64,000 nt of DNA from Corynebacterium lemuris (GCF_024919295.1 NZ_JANWTC010000011.1:24235-88234); one strand, 5' to 3'. Counted from the first letter of the stretch, positions 37,846-47,696 are shown. Notes: generated by a model not told the origin, from the letters alone. Numbers and translations: made by a program.

Positions 37846-38523
37846 TCAGTGATTGCGGCCGGCCAGCAGGGCCGACAGCGGACGGAAAGGCTGCAGCCAG
37901 GCGCCTTCATCGGGCAGCTGGTCCAGGCTGATGCGCGGCAGCGGTTCCCGGAAGACCCCGGTGATCTCCTCCAGATCGACGAAGTCGATCGTGTCGGAGC
38001 CGACCGCCCAGGAAGCGTGCTCATGGAAACCGAGGACCGTGACCGGCAGCCCCTCCGCGATGAGCTCGTCGATGGTCTCCTTGAAGTTCTGCCCGTCCGC
38101 CGAGGCGACGACCAGGCCCTTGAGCACCCCCTCCGCGTGGCGACGGCGGATGTGGGCGAGCATGTCCGGGTCGACATCGGAGTCCTCGTCCGTCTTCGGC
38201 TTGGCGAAGACGGCGAAACCGACGTTGCGCAGCGCCTCCACCCAGGGGCGGACGACGTCCGCGCCACCCGGGGTGACGTTGGTGAAGACGGTGGCCTCCG
38301 CCTCGACATGGCCGCCCGTGTCATGGGAGAGCTTGCCGGCACGCGCCAGCAGCCAGCGGCCGATGGCGTCGAAACGCGGGCGGTAGGCCGCGGTGGGACG
38401 GCCGCCGAGGATGGCGCCGAGGCCCATGTCCAGGTTCGGGGCGTCCCAGACCAGCAGGAGGTTGTCCGGGCCGGAATTCTCCCGGCTGCCGTAGTGGTGG
38501 GTGGATTCGTGAAGATCGCTCAC
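37846..38523 (-). CDS. NYN-domain protein
   Basis: A 225-residue protein with a PIN-like NYN fold: LLVWDAPNLDMGLG near residue 23 supplies the first acidic residues, with VVASADGQNFKETI and the final DTIDFVDLEE further on. NYN domains are predicted nucleases; the target is unknown. The ortholog next to mmpL3 in mycobacteria (Rv0207c) is conserved in place. It begins at GTG 38523 and lies 17 bases before cmpL1, probably in one transcript with trmB. Confidence 0.85.
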   Translation of the reverse strand: MSDLHESTHHYGSRENSGPDNLLLVWDAPNLDMGLGAILGGRPTAAYRPRFDAIGRWLLARAGKLSHDTGGHVEAEATVFTNVTPGGADVVRPWVEALRNVGFAVFAKPKTDEDSDVDPDMLAHIRRRHAEGVLKGLVVASADGQNFKETIDELIAEGLPVTVLGFHEHASWAVGSDTIDFVDLEEITGVFREPLPRISLDQLPDEGAWLQPFRPLSALLAGRNH

Positions 38524-38555
38524 GGTGGATGCTCTTTTCGCAAAATAAGGGAAAA

Positions 38556-39338
38556 TCAGGCGGGCGCGTCCGTGCGCTGCCAGAGAAATTCAGTGATGGT
38601 GTGGTCCTTGTCCAGACCCTTGCCCTCGAATTTGGTGATGACCTGCCGGTCCACCAGCTGCGGGCACTCCGCCCACGGCCAGCCCTGGTACCCGAGCAGC
38701 GGCTCGGAGTCGACGAGCTCGGTGATCCACTCCGCATAATCGGCGTGGTCGGTGGCCACGTGCAGCACGCCGCCAGGCTTCAGCCGGGTGGCGATCAGGT
38801 GCAGCGTACCGGTCTGGATGATGCGGCGCTTATGGTGCCGCGCCTTCGGCCAGGGGTCCGGGAAGAAGATCCGGACGCCGTCGAGGGAACCTGGGGCGAT
38901 CATGCGGGCCAGCACCTCGACGCCGTCGCCACGCACCATGCGGATGTTGCCGATGCCGCCGCGGACCACGGAACCCAGCAGCTTCGCCAGGCCGGGCTTG
39001 TACAGCTCGACGGCGATGACGTTGGTGTCCGCCTCCAGCGGGGCCATCGCCGCGGTGGAGGTGCCCGTGCCGGAACCGATCTCCAGGATGGTGGGCGCAC
39101 CGGTGCGGCCGAACCATTCGTCGACGTCGATGCGCTCATCGCTGAGGACACGGCCCAGACGCGGCCAGTTCTCCTCCCAGAGCTTCTCCTGGTTGTCGGT
39201 CAGCGTGCCGCGGCGGAAGCTCACCGCACCGAGGCGGGGGTAGTCGCGGCCGTCGTCGCCGAAATCGGTCTGCGGGGGGCGGCCGGCGGGCAGATCGCCC
39301 AGGGGCCGTTCATTATCGGGAAAATCAGTGATAGACAT
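38556..39338 (-). CDS. trmB: tRNA (guanine-N7)-methyltransferase
   Basis: Methylates guanosine 46 of tRNAs with SAM. The 260-residue protein has the SAM-binding [15 protein letters not shown] motif, [14 protein letters not shown], the family signature [15 protein letters not shown] and a C-terminal [11 protein letters not shown] 39338 was chosen because upstream in-frame sequence lacks similarity and GGGGAAG precedes the ATG. It is first in the run trmB-NYN-cmpL1-YbhN-DUF3054. Confidence 0.95.
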   Translation of the reverse strand: MSITDFPDNERPLGDLPAGRPPQTDFGDDGRDYPRLGAVSFRRGTLTDNQEKLWEENWPRLGRVLSDERIDVDEWFGRTGAPTILEIGSGTGTSTAAMAPLEADTNVIAVELYKPGLAKLLGSVVRGGIGNIRMVRGDGVEVLARMIAPGSLDGVRIFFPDPWPKARHHKRRIIQTGTLHLIATRLKPGGVLHVATDHADYAEWITELVDSEPLLGYQGWPWAECPQLVDRQVITKFEGKGLDKDHTITEFLWQRTDAPA

Positions 39339-39464
39339 CGCTCTTATTCTTCCCCTACCGTGGTCAAACTTCAATTTTCTCCGCCCCGGTTGCTCCCCGG
39401 TTGCGGCCCGGGAGGGCGTGGGTGAGGATGGGCGCGGAAGCGACCCGGGGGAGGGGGCGGGAGA

Positions 39465-40631
39465 ATGCGCACGCCGGAGATCTTCATCCGCGCGGCCGAC
39501 TGGGCACACGCGCGGGATTTCGGCTGCCCGGCGGGCATCGGCCTGCGGCGGGTGCTGCTGGAGCTGACCGGGCCGCCCCGGGTCGGTGCCTGCACCCTGC
39601 ACGCACCCGTGCCGCTGCCGGCATTCTGGCAGGTCAGAGAGGTGGCGGTGACGTGGCCGGTGACGAGCCCCGGCGCCGACATCGTGGTGCTCGTCCACCC
39701 GGACCCGCTGCCGGCAGCCGCCCGCTCCCGGATCGCCCTCGGCCCGCAGGAGGTCATCGTGGTCAGGCAGCTACCGGTGGAGCCGCCGTTTCCCGCCGGG
39801 TTGCTTCCGACGGTCCGCTCCCGTCTCCTCCACGGTGAAATCCGCGCACTGGCGGCCCGCCACCCCCAGCTTGCGGACGAGCTGCTGGCGCTCGCCGGGC
39901 CTGCCCCGACCATCACCCGGACCCCACGGGTGGCCGTCATCAGCCCGGACCCGGACACCCGGGTGGAGCTGCCCGGCATCGACATCGCCGATGACGCTCA
40001 CGTGGATGCGGTGCTCGCCGTCGCACCTCCGGGCGGCTGGACCACCGCCGACCACCCGACCCTGGCCGATGCCGCGCGCCGGGCCGGCCGCCTGGTCTCG
40101 ACAGCGCCGCTGCCCGCCGGCATCCCCGGCACGCTTGTCCCGCCCGGCCGTCCACCGGTCGAGGCGGTCCGCCATGCCCTCACCCTCCCCGCCGGCCCGT
40201 TGCCCGACGTGCGGCCCGGCACGTGGCTGCGCGCCGCCGAGCAGCTGGAGCGCCGGCGCCGCCTGCTTCTCGACGCCCACCTCACCGACCTGGTCACCCG
40301 CCGCGCGGTGGGGGAGCTGGCGCAGCTCGCCCACGAGCAGGGGCTGCCACCCGCCCCGCCGCCCCGGCTGCGGGAGCAGCTCGGCCAGGCCCTGCTCATC
40401 GCGTTCGTGGTGGGGCTGGCCGCCGGCCGTGCGGTCTGGGCGGCGGGCCCGGTCACCGGTGCCACCGCGGGAACGCTCGCGGCGCTGGCTGCGGGAGGGC
40501 TGCGCTGGTGGCGGGGTCGTCGTGAAGCACAGTCGCGGTGGGCGGCGGAGGAGGCCGCCCGTCTCCGCCGCACACCGGAACACGCGCCGGCCGTCTGGCT
40601 GCGGCGCACACTGGCCAAGGAGCTGACTTGA
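39465..40631 (+). CDS. Hypothetical protein with two C-terminal transmembrane helices
   Basis: A 388-residue protein that I do not recognise. The first 295 residues look soluble, with many short beta-like segments ([24 protein letters not shown]) and high Arg/Pro/Ala content. A helical stretch (about 250-300) leads to two hydrophobic segments ([20 protein letters not shown] and [16 protein letters not shown]), ending in an Arg-rich cytoplasmic tail. GC content appears higher than in neighbours. The next gene starts inside its stop codon, so the two are coupled. No function is proposed. Confidence 0.65.
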   Translation: MRTPEIFIRAADWAHARDFGCPAGIGLRRVLLELTGPPRVGACTLHAPVPLPAFWQVREVAVTWPVTSPGADIVVLVHPDPLPAAARSRIALGPQEVIVVRQLPVEPPFPAGLLPTVRSRLLHGEIRALAARHPQLADELLALAGPAPTITRTPRVAVISPDPDTRVELPGIDIADDAHVDAVLAVAPPGGWTTADHPTLADAARRAGRLVSTAPLPAGIPGTLVPPGRPPVEAVRHALTLPAGPLPDVRPGTWLRAAEQLERRRRLLLDAHLTDLVTRRAVGELAQLAHEQGLPPAPPPRLREQLGQALLIAFVVGLAAGRAVWAAGPVTGATAGTLAALAAGGLRWWRGRREAQSRWAAEEAARLRRTPEHAPAVWLRRTLAKELT

Positions 40632-41011
40632 CTGACATCTGGCTGAGCCTGCACGGGCTCGATGATCTCACCGGAGCTGATGAGGGCGCCACGCTGCACC
40701 TGCGCCTGGGTGACGAACAGTTCGAACTCGCCGGCGCGGAGGGGGACTGCGTCACCCTCAGTGATGGCACCGGAATGACCGTCTACGCCGACCTCGACGG
40801 TGACGGGGTCGTCGACCACATCTCCTCCGTCCACCACGACGGAGGCTACGAGGTCTATACCGCTGACCCCCATGCTGCGGCCTGGGGGTTGGCGTCGGAT
40901 ATCCCCGGGAAATCTGCTATTGAGGAAGCCCCGGGGTGGGGTTTAGCCCCGGAGGCCACCCCCGAAAGGGGGAGCGCCTCGTCCGGGGAGTCCCGGAGTA
41001 ATGCCGGGTGA
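40628..41011 (+). CDS. DUF6802-like small protein with Ca-binding-type loop
   Basis: A 127-residue protein starting at TTG 40628, which overlaps the previous stop (TTGA) and has AAGGAG five bases upstream. The core contains an acidic loop DLDGDGVVD that matches a dockerin/EF-hand calcium loop (DxDxDGxxD), followed by HISSVHHDGGYEVYTADPH and AAAWGL. The last 40 residues are low-complexity and are encoded by a sequence that also forms hairpins (40931-40972), so the native C-terminus is uncertain. Family assignment is from memory; function is unknown. Confidence 0.62.
   Translation: MTDIWLSLHGLDDLTGADEGATLHLRLGDEQFELAGAEGDCVTLSDGTGMTVYADLDGDGVVDHISSVHHDGGYEVYTADPHAAAWGLASDIPGKSAIEEAPGWGLAPEATPERGSASSGESRSNAG
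40931..40972 (+). other. Two consecutive GC-rich hairpins upstream of pck
   Basis: CCGGGG (40931-40936) pairs with CCCCGG (40947-40952), and CCCCC-GAAA-GGGGG (40959-40972) forms a hairpin with a GNRA tetraloop. Both lie at the 3' end of the preceding small gene and about 180-220 bases before pck. They could mark mRNA processing or stability elements; no T-tract follows. Confidence 0.45.
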
Positions 41012-41148
41012 CACCGGATTGAACGGGGATAAACCGGCAGGTTATGACCTATCCCACTCCCTGAATCCCAGCGCCACTCTTCCGAAACCACTACAAATAG
41101 ATACCCTGTAAAGAGATCTCTACCGAGTGACCTGTAAATGGAGAACAA

Positions 41149-42978
41149 ATGACCACTGCCATCAAGGGCCTGGTGGGCCCCGCCCCGACCGACAACGAGA
41201 AGCTCCTCACCTGGATTGCGGAGGCAGTTGAGTTGTTCGAGCCTGAGACGGTCGTCTTCGTCGATGGCTCTCAGGAGGAGTGGGACCGCCTCACCTCGGA
41301 GCTCGTCGAGGCCGGCACCCTGATCAAGCTCAACGAGGAGAAGCGCCCCAACAGCTTCCTCGCACGTTCCAACCCGGACGACGTCGCCCGTGTCGAGTCC
41401 CGCACCTTCATCTGCTCCGAGAACGAGGAGGACGCCGGCCCGACCAACAACTGGGTCGACCCCACCGAGATGAAGACCGAGATGACCGAGGTCTTCCGCG
41501 GCTCCATGCGCGGCCGCACCATGTACGTCGTTCCCTTCTGCATGGGCCCGATCACCGACCCGGACCCGAAGCTGGGTGTCCAGCTGACCGACTCCGCCTA
41601 CGTCGTCCTGTCCATGGGCATCATGACCCGCATGGGTTCCGAGGCCCTGGCCAAGATCGGCACCGACGGTGAATTCGTCCGCGCCCTCCACTCCGTCGGT
41701 GCTCCGCTCGAGCCCGGCCAGGAGGACGTGCCGTGGCCGTGCAACGACACCAAGTACATCACCCAGTTCCCCGACACCAAGGAGATCTGGTCCTACGGCT
41801 CCGGCTACGGCGGCAACGCCATCCTGGCCAAGAAGTGCTACGCCCTGCGCATCGCCTCCGTCATGGCCAAGGAGGAGGGCTGGATGGCTGAGCACATGCT
41901 CATCCTCAAGCTGAACTCCCCGGAGGGCAAGAGCTACCACATCGCCGCCGCCTTCCCGTCCGCCTGCGGCAAGACCAACCTCGCGATGATCACCCCGACC
42001 ATCGAAGGCTGGACCGCCGAGGTCGTCGGCGACGACATCGCATGGCTCAAGCTGCGCGAGGACGGCCTCTACGCCGTCAACCCGGAGAACGGCTTCTTCG
42101 GTGTCGCACCGGGCACCAACTACGCCTCCAACCCGATCGCCATGCGCACCATGGAGCCGGGCAACACCCTGTTCACCAACGTCGCCCTGACCGACGACGG
42201 TGACATCTGGTGGGAGGGCATGGACGGCGAGAAGCCGGCCCACCTCATCGACTGGCTGGGCAACGACTGGACCCCGGAGTCCGGCACCAACGCCGCGCAC
42301 CCGAACTCCCGCTACTGCGTCGCCATCGAGCAGTGCCCGGTCGCCGCACCGGAGTTCAATGACCCGGAGGGCGTCAAGATCGACGCCATCCTCTTCGGCG
42401 GCCGCCGCGCCGACACCGTCCCGCTGGTCACCCAGTCCTTCGACTGGGAGCACGGCACCTTCGTCGGTGCGACCCTGGCCTCCGGCCAGACCGCAGCCTC
42501 CGCCGAGGCCAAGGTCGGCTCCCTGCGCCACGACCCGATGGCCATGCTGCCGTTCATGGGCTACAACGCCGGTGACTACCTGCAGCACTGGATCGACATG
42601 GGCAACAAGGGCGGCGACCGCATGCCGTCCATCTTCCTTGTCAACTGGTTCCGCCGCGGCGAGGACGGCCGCTTCCTGTGGCCGGGCTTCGGCGAGAACT
42701 CCCGTGTCCTCAAGTGGATCATCGACCGCATCGAGGGCCGCGTCGACGCCGAGGCCACCGTCGTGGGCAACACCGCCCGCCCGGAGGACCTGGACCTGAC
42801 CGGTCTGGACACCCCGCTGGAGGACATCCAGGAGGCACTGTCCGCACCCGCCGAGGACTGGGCCCGCGACGTCGCGTCCGACGAGGAGTACCTGGCATTC
42901 CTCGGCCCGCGCGTCCCGAGCGAGGTCCACGAACAGCTGGGCAAGCTCAAGGAGCGCATCGAGGCCGCCAAGGCCTAA
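41149..42978 (+). CDS. pck: Phosphoenolpyruvate carboxykinase (GTP)
   Basis: Converts oxaloacetate and GTP to phosphoenolpyruvate, the first step of gluconeogenesis. The 609-residue protein is full length for the GTP-dependent class. Motifs include FCMGPITDP, the kinase-1a loop PSACGKTN (residues 270-277), the GDDIAWL metal site and [14 protein letters not shown] 41149 is preceded by GGAG. The 137-base upstream gap holds the promoter; a TACCCT at 41103 is a candidate -10 element. A clear terminator follows the gene. Confidence 0.98.
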   Translation: MTTAIKGLVGPAPTDNEKLLTWIAEAVELFEPETVVFVDGSQEEWDRLTSELVEAGTLIKLNEEKRPNSFLARSNPDDVARVESRTFICSENEEDAGPTNNWVDPTEMKTEMTEVFRGSMRGRTMYVVPFCMGPITDPDPKLGVQLTDSAYVVLSMGIMTRMGSEALAKIGTDGEFVRALHSVGAPLEPGQEDVPWPCNDTKYITQFPDTKEIWSYGSGYGGNAILAKKCYALRIASVMAKEEGWMAEHMLILKLNSPEGKSYHIAAAFPSACGKTNLAMITPTIEGWTAEVVGDDIAWLKLREDGLYAVNPENGFFGVAPGTNYASNPIAMRTMEPGNTLFTNVALTDDGDIWWEGMDGEKPAHLIDWLGNDWTPESGTNAAHPNSRYCVAIEQCPVAAPEFNDPEGVKIDAILFGGRRADTVPLVTQSFDWEHGTFVGATLASGQTAASAEAKVGSLRHDPMAMLPFMGYNAGDYLQHWIDMGNKGGDRMPSIFLVNWFRRGEDGRFLWPGFGENSRVLKWIIDRIEGRVDAEATVVGNTARPEDLDLTGLDTPLEDIQEALSAPAEDWARDVASDEEYLAFLGPRVPSEVHEQLGKLKERIEAAKA

Positions 42979-43010
42979 GGTGCCCGGCTCGCTGAGCTGA
43001 AGCAGGATTT

Positions 43011-43055
43011 CCCGCCCCCAGGTGGACCACGGTCCCCGGGGGCGGGATTTCTCTT
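43011..43055 (+). terminator. Rho-independent terminator of pck
   Basis: CCCGCCCCC (43011-43019) pairs with GGGGGCGGG (43038-43046), with partly complementary sequence in the loop, and is followed by ATTTCTCTT. It begins 32 bases after the pck stop. Confidence 0.8.
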
Positions 43056-43069
43056 GGGGTGGATGGGGC

Positions 43070-43166
43070 GGGTTCACAGAACCCGCGGTCACAAACCCGC
43101 GAGGGCCCTGGTCTTCGGACTCCCCGCGGGGTTCCAGGCCATTTTGTGGGTTGATCGCAGGTTTGT
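43070..43166. other. Structured non-coding segment between pck and the methyltransferase gene
   Basis: Most of the 42979-43289 gap has no supportable gene. It contains GGGTTC-ACA-GAACCC (43070-43084), then ACAAACCCGCGA (43091-43102) pairing 11 of 12 with TCGCAGGTTTGT (43155-43166), and between them CCTGG...CCAGG enclosing the palindrome CCCCGCGGGG. A GATCGCAGG sequence also recurs at 43153 and 43181. It may be a structured RNA or a degenerate repeat; no family was recognised. Confidence 0.4.
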
Positions 43167-43289
43167 CTTCGCGGATGCGTGATCGCAGGGTTCCCGGCAG
43201 CACCAGACGCGAACGAGCTCGCGCTGCGGATGGAGTCCGGTCAGCGGTACCGGTCCCGCGGGGACGGTATCCCGCCGGCATCGGCCCGC

Positions 43290-44057
43290 TCAGTCCTTCC
43301 GCAGCACCACGACCAGGTTGGAGACCAGGAACTCCCGCAGCACCGGCACGCGCACCAGCCACCACGCCCAGGCCGGGTGGTAGCGGGGGAAGGCCGCCGT
43401 CAGCTCCGCCCCCGGCACCGCAGCGGCCCAGCGTAGGCCCTCGGTACAGGAGACGTTGAACAGTGACTCGCCGAAGACGTTCTTGGGCGGGTGCCCGTGC
43501 CGGGACTCATAACGGTGGCGGGCGAAGTCGCCGCCGATGTAGTGCTCCCAGATACCGGTCTCGTGGCCGCCGAAGGGCCCGAGCCAGACGGTGTAGCTGA
43601 GGACCATCAGGCCGCCGGGGCGGGTCACGCGCAGCATCTCCCCGGCCATGGCCCAGGGCTGCGGCACGTGTTCGGCCACGTTGGAGGAGTAGACCACGTC
43701 GAAGGAGCCGTCCCGGAAGGGCAGGGCCATGCCGTCGCCGCGCACGGAACCGGGCACGGTGATGCCGGCGGCGGCCATCTCCCCGACATCGGGTTCCACT
43801 GGCACATACCAGGCACCCAGCCCCGCGAAAGCCTCGGCGAAGTAGCCGGGCCCACCGCCGACGTCGAGGACGGACGCCCCAGCCAGGTCACGGCCGAGGA
43901 GGTCGGTGCGGAGGGCGTCGAGAAGCGATGCGGTGTCCTCGGCCAAGGGCCGGTAGAAGAGCTCGGGCCGGGTCTGTTCGTGGCGGATGGCGCGCAGCAG
44001 GGACCAGGAGCGGCGCAGCGTGGCCAGGCGTCGGGTTCGGGGCGTCACGGACTCCAT
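43290..44057 (-). CDS. Class I SAM-dependent methyltransferase
   Basis: A 255-residue methyltransferase with the SAM motif I SVLDVGGGPGYFAEAF, an acidic PVEPDVGEM after strand 2, DGMALPFRDGSFDVVYSSNVAEH (motif post II) and TRPGGLMVLSY. It is the positional counterpart of Mycobacterium Rv0224c. The acceptor is unknown; a glycolipid or lipid is plausible from its neighbours. ATG 44057 was chosen; the frame stays open upstream only across the divergent glycosyltransferase gene, 27 bases away. Confidence 0.88.
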   Translation of the reverse strand: MESVTPRTRRLATLRRSWSLLRAIRHEQTRPELFYRPLAEDTASLLDALRTDLLGRDLAGASVLDVGGGPGYFAEAFAGLGAWYVPVEPDVGEMAAAGITVPGSVRGDGMALPFRDGSFDVVYSSNVAEHVPQPWAMAGEMLRVTRPGGLMVLSYTVWLGPFGGHETGIWEHYIGGDFARHRYESRHGHPPKNVFGESLFNVSCTEGLRWAAAVPGAELTAAFPRYHPAWAWWLVRVPVLREFLVSNLVVVLRKD

Positions 44058-44084
44058 CGTTGCACAGGTAGAATCAGCTGGACC

Positions 44085-45212
44085 ATGAAGATCCTCCTGC
44101 TGTGCTGGCGCGATTCGACCCATCCGCAGGGTGGCGGCTCGGAACGCTACCTGGAACGGGTGGGGGAGTATCTCGCGGCCCACGGCCATGAGGTGGTCTA
44201 CCGGACGGCCGGGCACACGGATGCGCCGCGGCGTTCCCACCGCAACGGGGTGCGGTTCTCCCGCAGTGGCGGCAAGTACACGGTGTACCCGAAGGCGCTG
44301 CTGGGGATCGTGCTGGGTCGGTTGGGGATCGGCACGCTGGGTGGTCTCGACGTGGTGGTGGACACCCAGAACGGCGTCCCCTTCTTCGCCCGCCCGGTGG
44401 CCGGGGTGCCGACGGTGCTGCTGACCCACCACCGGCACAAGGAGCAGTGGCCGGTGGCCGGCTGGGCGATGGCGAAGCTGGGCTGGTTCCTGGAGTCGCA
44501 GGTCGCGCCACGGGTGTACCGGGGTGCGCAGTACGTGACTGTCTCGGAGTCCTCGCGCGCGGATCTGCTGGAGCTGGGCGTGCGGGAGAGCGACATCACC
44601 ATCATCCACAACGGGGTGGACCCGGTGCCCGAGCACATCCCGCGGTTGGAGGACAACGGTGCCACCCACCTGGTCACGTTGTCCCGGCTGGTGCCGCACA
44701 AGCAGATCGAGCATGCCATGGACACCGTGGCGCAGCTGCCCGGGGAGGTGGTCCTCGATGTCATCGGCTCCGGCTGGTGGGAGGAGGAACTGCGGGACTA
44801 TGCGCAGAAAATCGGGATCACCGGTCGGGTGCGTTTCCACGGCCAGGTCACGGAGGACTATAAACACGCCCTGCTGGACCGGGCGACGGTGCACCTCATG
44901 CCCTCCCGGAAGGAGGGTTGGGGGTTGGCGGTGATGGAGGCCGCCCAACATGGGGTGCCCACCATCGGCTACCGTACGGCCGGTGGTCTGCGGGATTCGA
45001 TCATTGACGGCCGCACCGGTCTGCTGGCGGAGAGCCCCGCGCAGCTGACGCAGCTCACGGCCCGCCTGATTGCCGACGCCCCCCTCACCCGCCGCCTCGG
45101 GCAGGCGGCCCGGCAGCGGGCGGAGGGTTTCTCCTGGGAACAGACCGGCGCGCGTTTTGAAGAGCTGCTCACCGCCGTCGCAGAAGGTGCAGCCCCACCC
45201 CGGCGGGGATGA
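44085..45212 (+). CDS. GT4-family glycosyltransferase
   Basis: A 375-residue GT-B enzyme. The N-terminal Rossmann half starts MKILLLCWRD with GGGSERYLERVGEYLAA; the C-terminal half has LVTLSRLVPHKQIEHAMD and the donor-binding PSRKEGWGLAVMEAAQHGVP with the EX7E pattern. It resembles Mycobacterium Rv0225 by sequence type and location. Donor and acceptor are unknown. The last 44 bases overlap the convergent polytopic protein gene. It is divergent from the methyltransferase. Confidence 0.9.
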   Translation: MKILLLCWRDSTHPQGGGSERYLERVGEYLAAHGHEVVYRTAGHTDAPRRSHRNGVRFSRSGGKYTVYPKALLGIVLGRLGIGTLGGLDVVVDTQNGVPFFARPVAGVPTVLLTHHRHKEQWPVAGWAMAKLGWFLESQVAPRVYRGAQYVTVSESSRADLLELGVRESDITIIHNGVDPVPEHIPRLEDNGATHLVTLSRLVPHKQIEHAMDTVAQLPGEVVLDVIGSGWWEEELRDYAQKIGITGRVRFHGQVTEDYKHALLDRATVHLMPSRKEGWGLAVMEAAQHGVPTIGYRTAGGLRDSIIDGRTGLLAESPAQLTQLTARLIADAPLTRRLGQAARQRAEGFSWEQTGARFEELLTAVAEGAAPPRRG

Positions 45213-46578
45213 GCAGCCAGCCCGCCAGCAGCACCAGACCGGGCCAGCGCGGCTGCGGACCGGCGGCGGTCTCCACGACCCGGCCGTCGGCGACGACCAC
45301 CCCGACGCCGAGTTCCGCGAGCCGGTCACGGTCACGGTCCGCCCACGCGGCGGTGGCGGCGGCCCAGCGGGTGGAGGGGGCGTCGACGAGTACGCCGTCG
45401 ACGCTCAGCGCCCCGGACTCCACCGCGGACAGGGCCTTGACCAGGGGGTTGAGCATCGGGGTGCCGTCGGCGCGGCGGACCAGCACGGGTTCGTCGACAA
45501 GCAGGACGTCGCGGCCCGCGGCGTGTTCCACCAGCGCCTGGTCGACCGCCACCGGCTGGGGGCGCAGTGGCGCGAGTGCCGCAGGTGCGTCGGGGACCTG
45601 GAGCAGCGCCAGGGCCAGCACCAGCCCCGCCGCCCACGTGCGTGCCGACGCCGCCGCGGCCACATAGGCCGGCAGCGCCAGGACGGTCAGTTTGCTCGCG
45701 TCCCGCAGCAGACCCGCCCCGGGCAGGGTGGCGACCAGCCAACCGGAGAGCCCGGGGAGCAGCCAGAGGAGCACTGCCCCGCCCAGGCCGATGCCCGCCA
45801 GCCACAGCAGGGGGGCGGGCACCCGCCGGGCGGAGAACAGCAGCACCGCGAAGAGGGCCACCCCGGCCAGTGCGAAACCCAGTTCCCGGGAGGCGGGCAC
45901 AGCCTCCGCATTCCAGATACCGCCGAGTCCCAGCAGGGCACCAAGGGTGCCCACATGGGCCTCCGCACGCGGGGCGAAGGCCGCGGCGGATGCAGCACTG
46001 GCGGTGCCCCCGCCGCCCAGCAGGCCCGGGAGCAGCCACGGCAGGCAGCACAACAGACCGAGCAGCAGGGTGGGCAGGCGGCGGCCCCGGGCCGTCGCAA
46101 AGCCTGTGAACAGGGCGAACAGAGCGCCGGTGGGTGTCAACGAGGCCGCCCACATGGCCAGCCAACCCATCGGGGCGTGGCCGCTGAGACCGGCGGCGGC
46201 GATCAGCGGCAGCAACCAGCCGCCGATGACCAGCGACCAGTGGCCCTGCAGGAGACGTTCCACCACGAAGGGATTCCACAGCACCAGCGTCACCGCGGCG
46301 AGCATGCCCACCCGCCCGGCCCCCTGGTGGCGGGCCAGCCACACCGCGCCGACCGCCCCGGCGACCGCCCCACCCACGATGAACAGGCGCGCCACCCAGG
46401 AGGCAGGCAGGAAGATGCCGAGCAGGGCCAGCAGCCCGTCCTGCGGGGCATTGCGGGCCGGCAGGTCACCGGTGCCCAGCGCGCCGGGGGACAGGACGGG
46501 GGAGTCGAGGACCAGCATGTCGCGCAAGGCCAGCTGGCCCGGCATGATGAGCGGCCACAGCAGAGCGGTGATGAGCAC
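45169..46578 (-). CDS. Polytopic membrane protein (Rv0226c-like)
   Basis: A 469-residue protein with about 11 transmembrane helices and a C-terminal extracytoplasmic-type domain (VLLVDEPVLVRR, STRWAAATAAW) before a last helix. The overall shape resembles GT-C or related lipid-linked sugar proteins, and an early LRDMLVLDSP loop carries acidic residues as in GT-C enzymes; catalytic function is not established. The start GTG 46578 is uncertain because no ATG is available and the frame could begin at a CTG nearer the upstream gene. It overlaps the glycosyltransferase 3' end. Confidence 0.72.
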   Translation of the reverse strand: MLITALLWPLIMPGQLALRDMLVLDSPVLSPGALGTGDLPARNAPQDGLLALLGIFLPASWVARLFIVGGAVAGAVGAVWLARHQGAGRVGMLAAVTLVLWNPFVVERLLQGHWSLVIGGWLLPLIAAAGLSGHAPMGWLAMWAASLTPTGALFALFTGFATARGRRLPTLLLGLLCCLPWLLPGLLGGGGTASAASAAAFAPRAEAHVGTLGALLGLGGIWNAEAVPASRELGFALAGVALFAVLLFSARRVPAPLLWLAGIGLGGAVLLWLLPGLSGWLVATLPGAGLLRDASKLTVLALPAYVAAAASARTWAAGLVLALALLQVPDAPAALAPLRPQPVAVDQALVEHAAGRDVLLVDEPVLVRRADGTPMLNPLVKALSAVESGALSVDGVLVDAPSTRWAAATAAWADRDRDRLAELGVGVVVADGRVVETAAGPQPRWPGLVLLAGWLLIPAGVGLHLLRRR

Positions 46579-46610
46579 ACCCGCCCACAGGGGCGACCAC
46601 CGCAGCCGGT

Positions 46611-47696
46611 TCAGGACGTCCGCCCCCGGCGTTCACGCAGCAGGAGCACCACCGCCCAGATCACGGCCGCCAGGGCGACCGTCTTGAGGGCGACGGCACT
46701 GACCTGCAGGACCCGCAGGCGGGAGGCCACCCCGGCGGCCCGCTCATGCTGCCGCTCCACGGTGGCGCCGTCCCAGGTCGCGGAGGTGTGCAGGATGCTG
46801 AACTCCGGGGCGGGGATGAAGGCACGTTCCTCGGCCTCGGGGTGGTCAGCGGCGAAGTAGATGTGGATGCGCTCCTGCGTGTCCACCAGCGTGCCGGATT
46901 TCGGTTCCACCCACACGGTGCGGTCGACGGCGTACCAGACGGAACCCAGCCCCCACGCCTCCAGGGTGGTGAACACACTGTCCTCGGTTTCTTCCTGGCG
47001 GGGGCGGTTGTCATCGGGTGCGGTCAGCGGCAGGGCGGTGAAGGTGTGGTGGAACTCGAAGGTCTCCAGGCCGGCGCGTTCCACCTCGCCGACGTAGTCC
47101 AGCAGGAGGGGCCGCCCGGCGACGGTGTCGTAGCGCGGGTAGGAACGCCGTTCCGGCGGGAAAGGGAAGAAGTACTGCAGGCCCTCCCGGACGGAGAAAC
47201 CGGTGGTGGTCTCCAGATCCAGGGCAGGGATGGTCACCGAGAGTTCGCTGACCGGGTCGGAGACCGGGTAGGTGGAACGCCGGTCCAGACGCAGGGTGTC
47301 GCTGACCTCCGCTAGGAGAGTCTCCTCCGCGTGCAGCTGCCTGGTGGCCGTGATATCGACCTCGTCACGCGCGGGCGCCGCCGAGGTGGCCACCGTCAGT
47401 TCCCGGTGGGTGGGGGTCTCCACCACGAGACAGGAATAGGGGACATCAGGAAAAGTGCCCTCCCGGCATTCTGCGCGTGCCCGGTTCTCCTCCGGCACGG
47501 CACCTTCCGTCATGGCCGTGGGCGCGAGCATGACCGTCTCTGCCGGGTTGCTGCGGTAGGGCGTCTGCAGATCGGTGGGCAGGGGTTTCATCTGGCTGAT
47601 GAGCAGGGGCGGGACCAGGGAACCGAGGAGGAAGGTGACCACGGCGAGCAGCAGCAGCAGCCGGATCGGCGGGCGCCGGAACACGCTCTGAGTCAA
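46611..47696 (-). CDS. DUF3068 (PorA-family annotated) membrane-anchored protein
   Basis: About 361 residues: an N-terminal helix (LLLLLAVVTFLLGSLVPPLL), a large extracytoplasmic domain (SCLVVETPTHRELTV, RRSTYPVSDPVSEL, GLGSVWYAVDRTVWVEPKSGTLV) and a C-terminal helix (TVALAAVIWAVVLLL) with a basic tail. This is the DUF3068 layout, matching Mycobacterium Rv0227c. Despite the database name it is unrelated to the tiny corynebacterial PorA porin. I chose TTG 47696; GTG 47684 or a start further upstream are possible. It lies between the polytopic protein and the divergent acyltransferase. Confidence 0.75.
   Translation of the reverse strand: MTQSVFRRPPIRLLLLLAVVTFLLGSLVPPLLISQMKPLPTDLQTPYRSNPAETVMLAPTAMTEGAVPEENRARAECREGTFPDVPYSCLVVETPTHRELTVATSAAPARDEVDITATRQLHAEETLLAEVSDTLRLDRRSTYPVSDPVSELSVTIPALDLETTTGFSVREGLQYFFPFPPERRSYPRYDTVAGRPLLLDYVGEVERAGLETFEFHHTFTALPLTAPDDNRPRQEETEDSVFTTLEAWGLGSVWYAVDRTVWVEPKSGTLVDTQERIHIYFAADHPEAEERAFIPAPEFSILHTSATWDGATVERQHERAAGVASRLRVLQVSAVALKTVALAAVIWAVVLLLRERRGRTS

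Noticed and set aside
40855..43365. Minus-strand open frame of about 836 codons opposite pck
   Set aside because: Entirely antisense to the well-supported pck gene and the DUF6802-like gene, with no ribosome site or recognisable domain.
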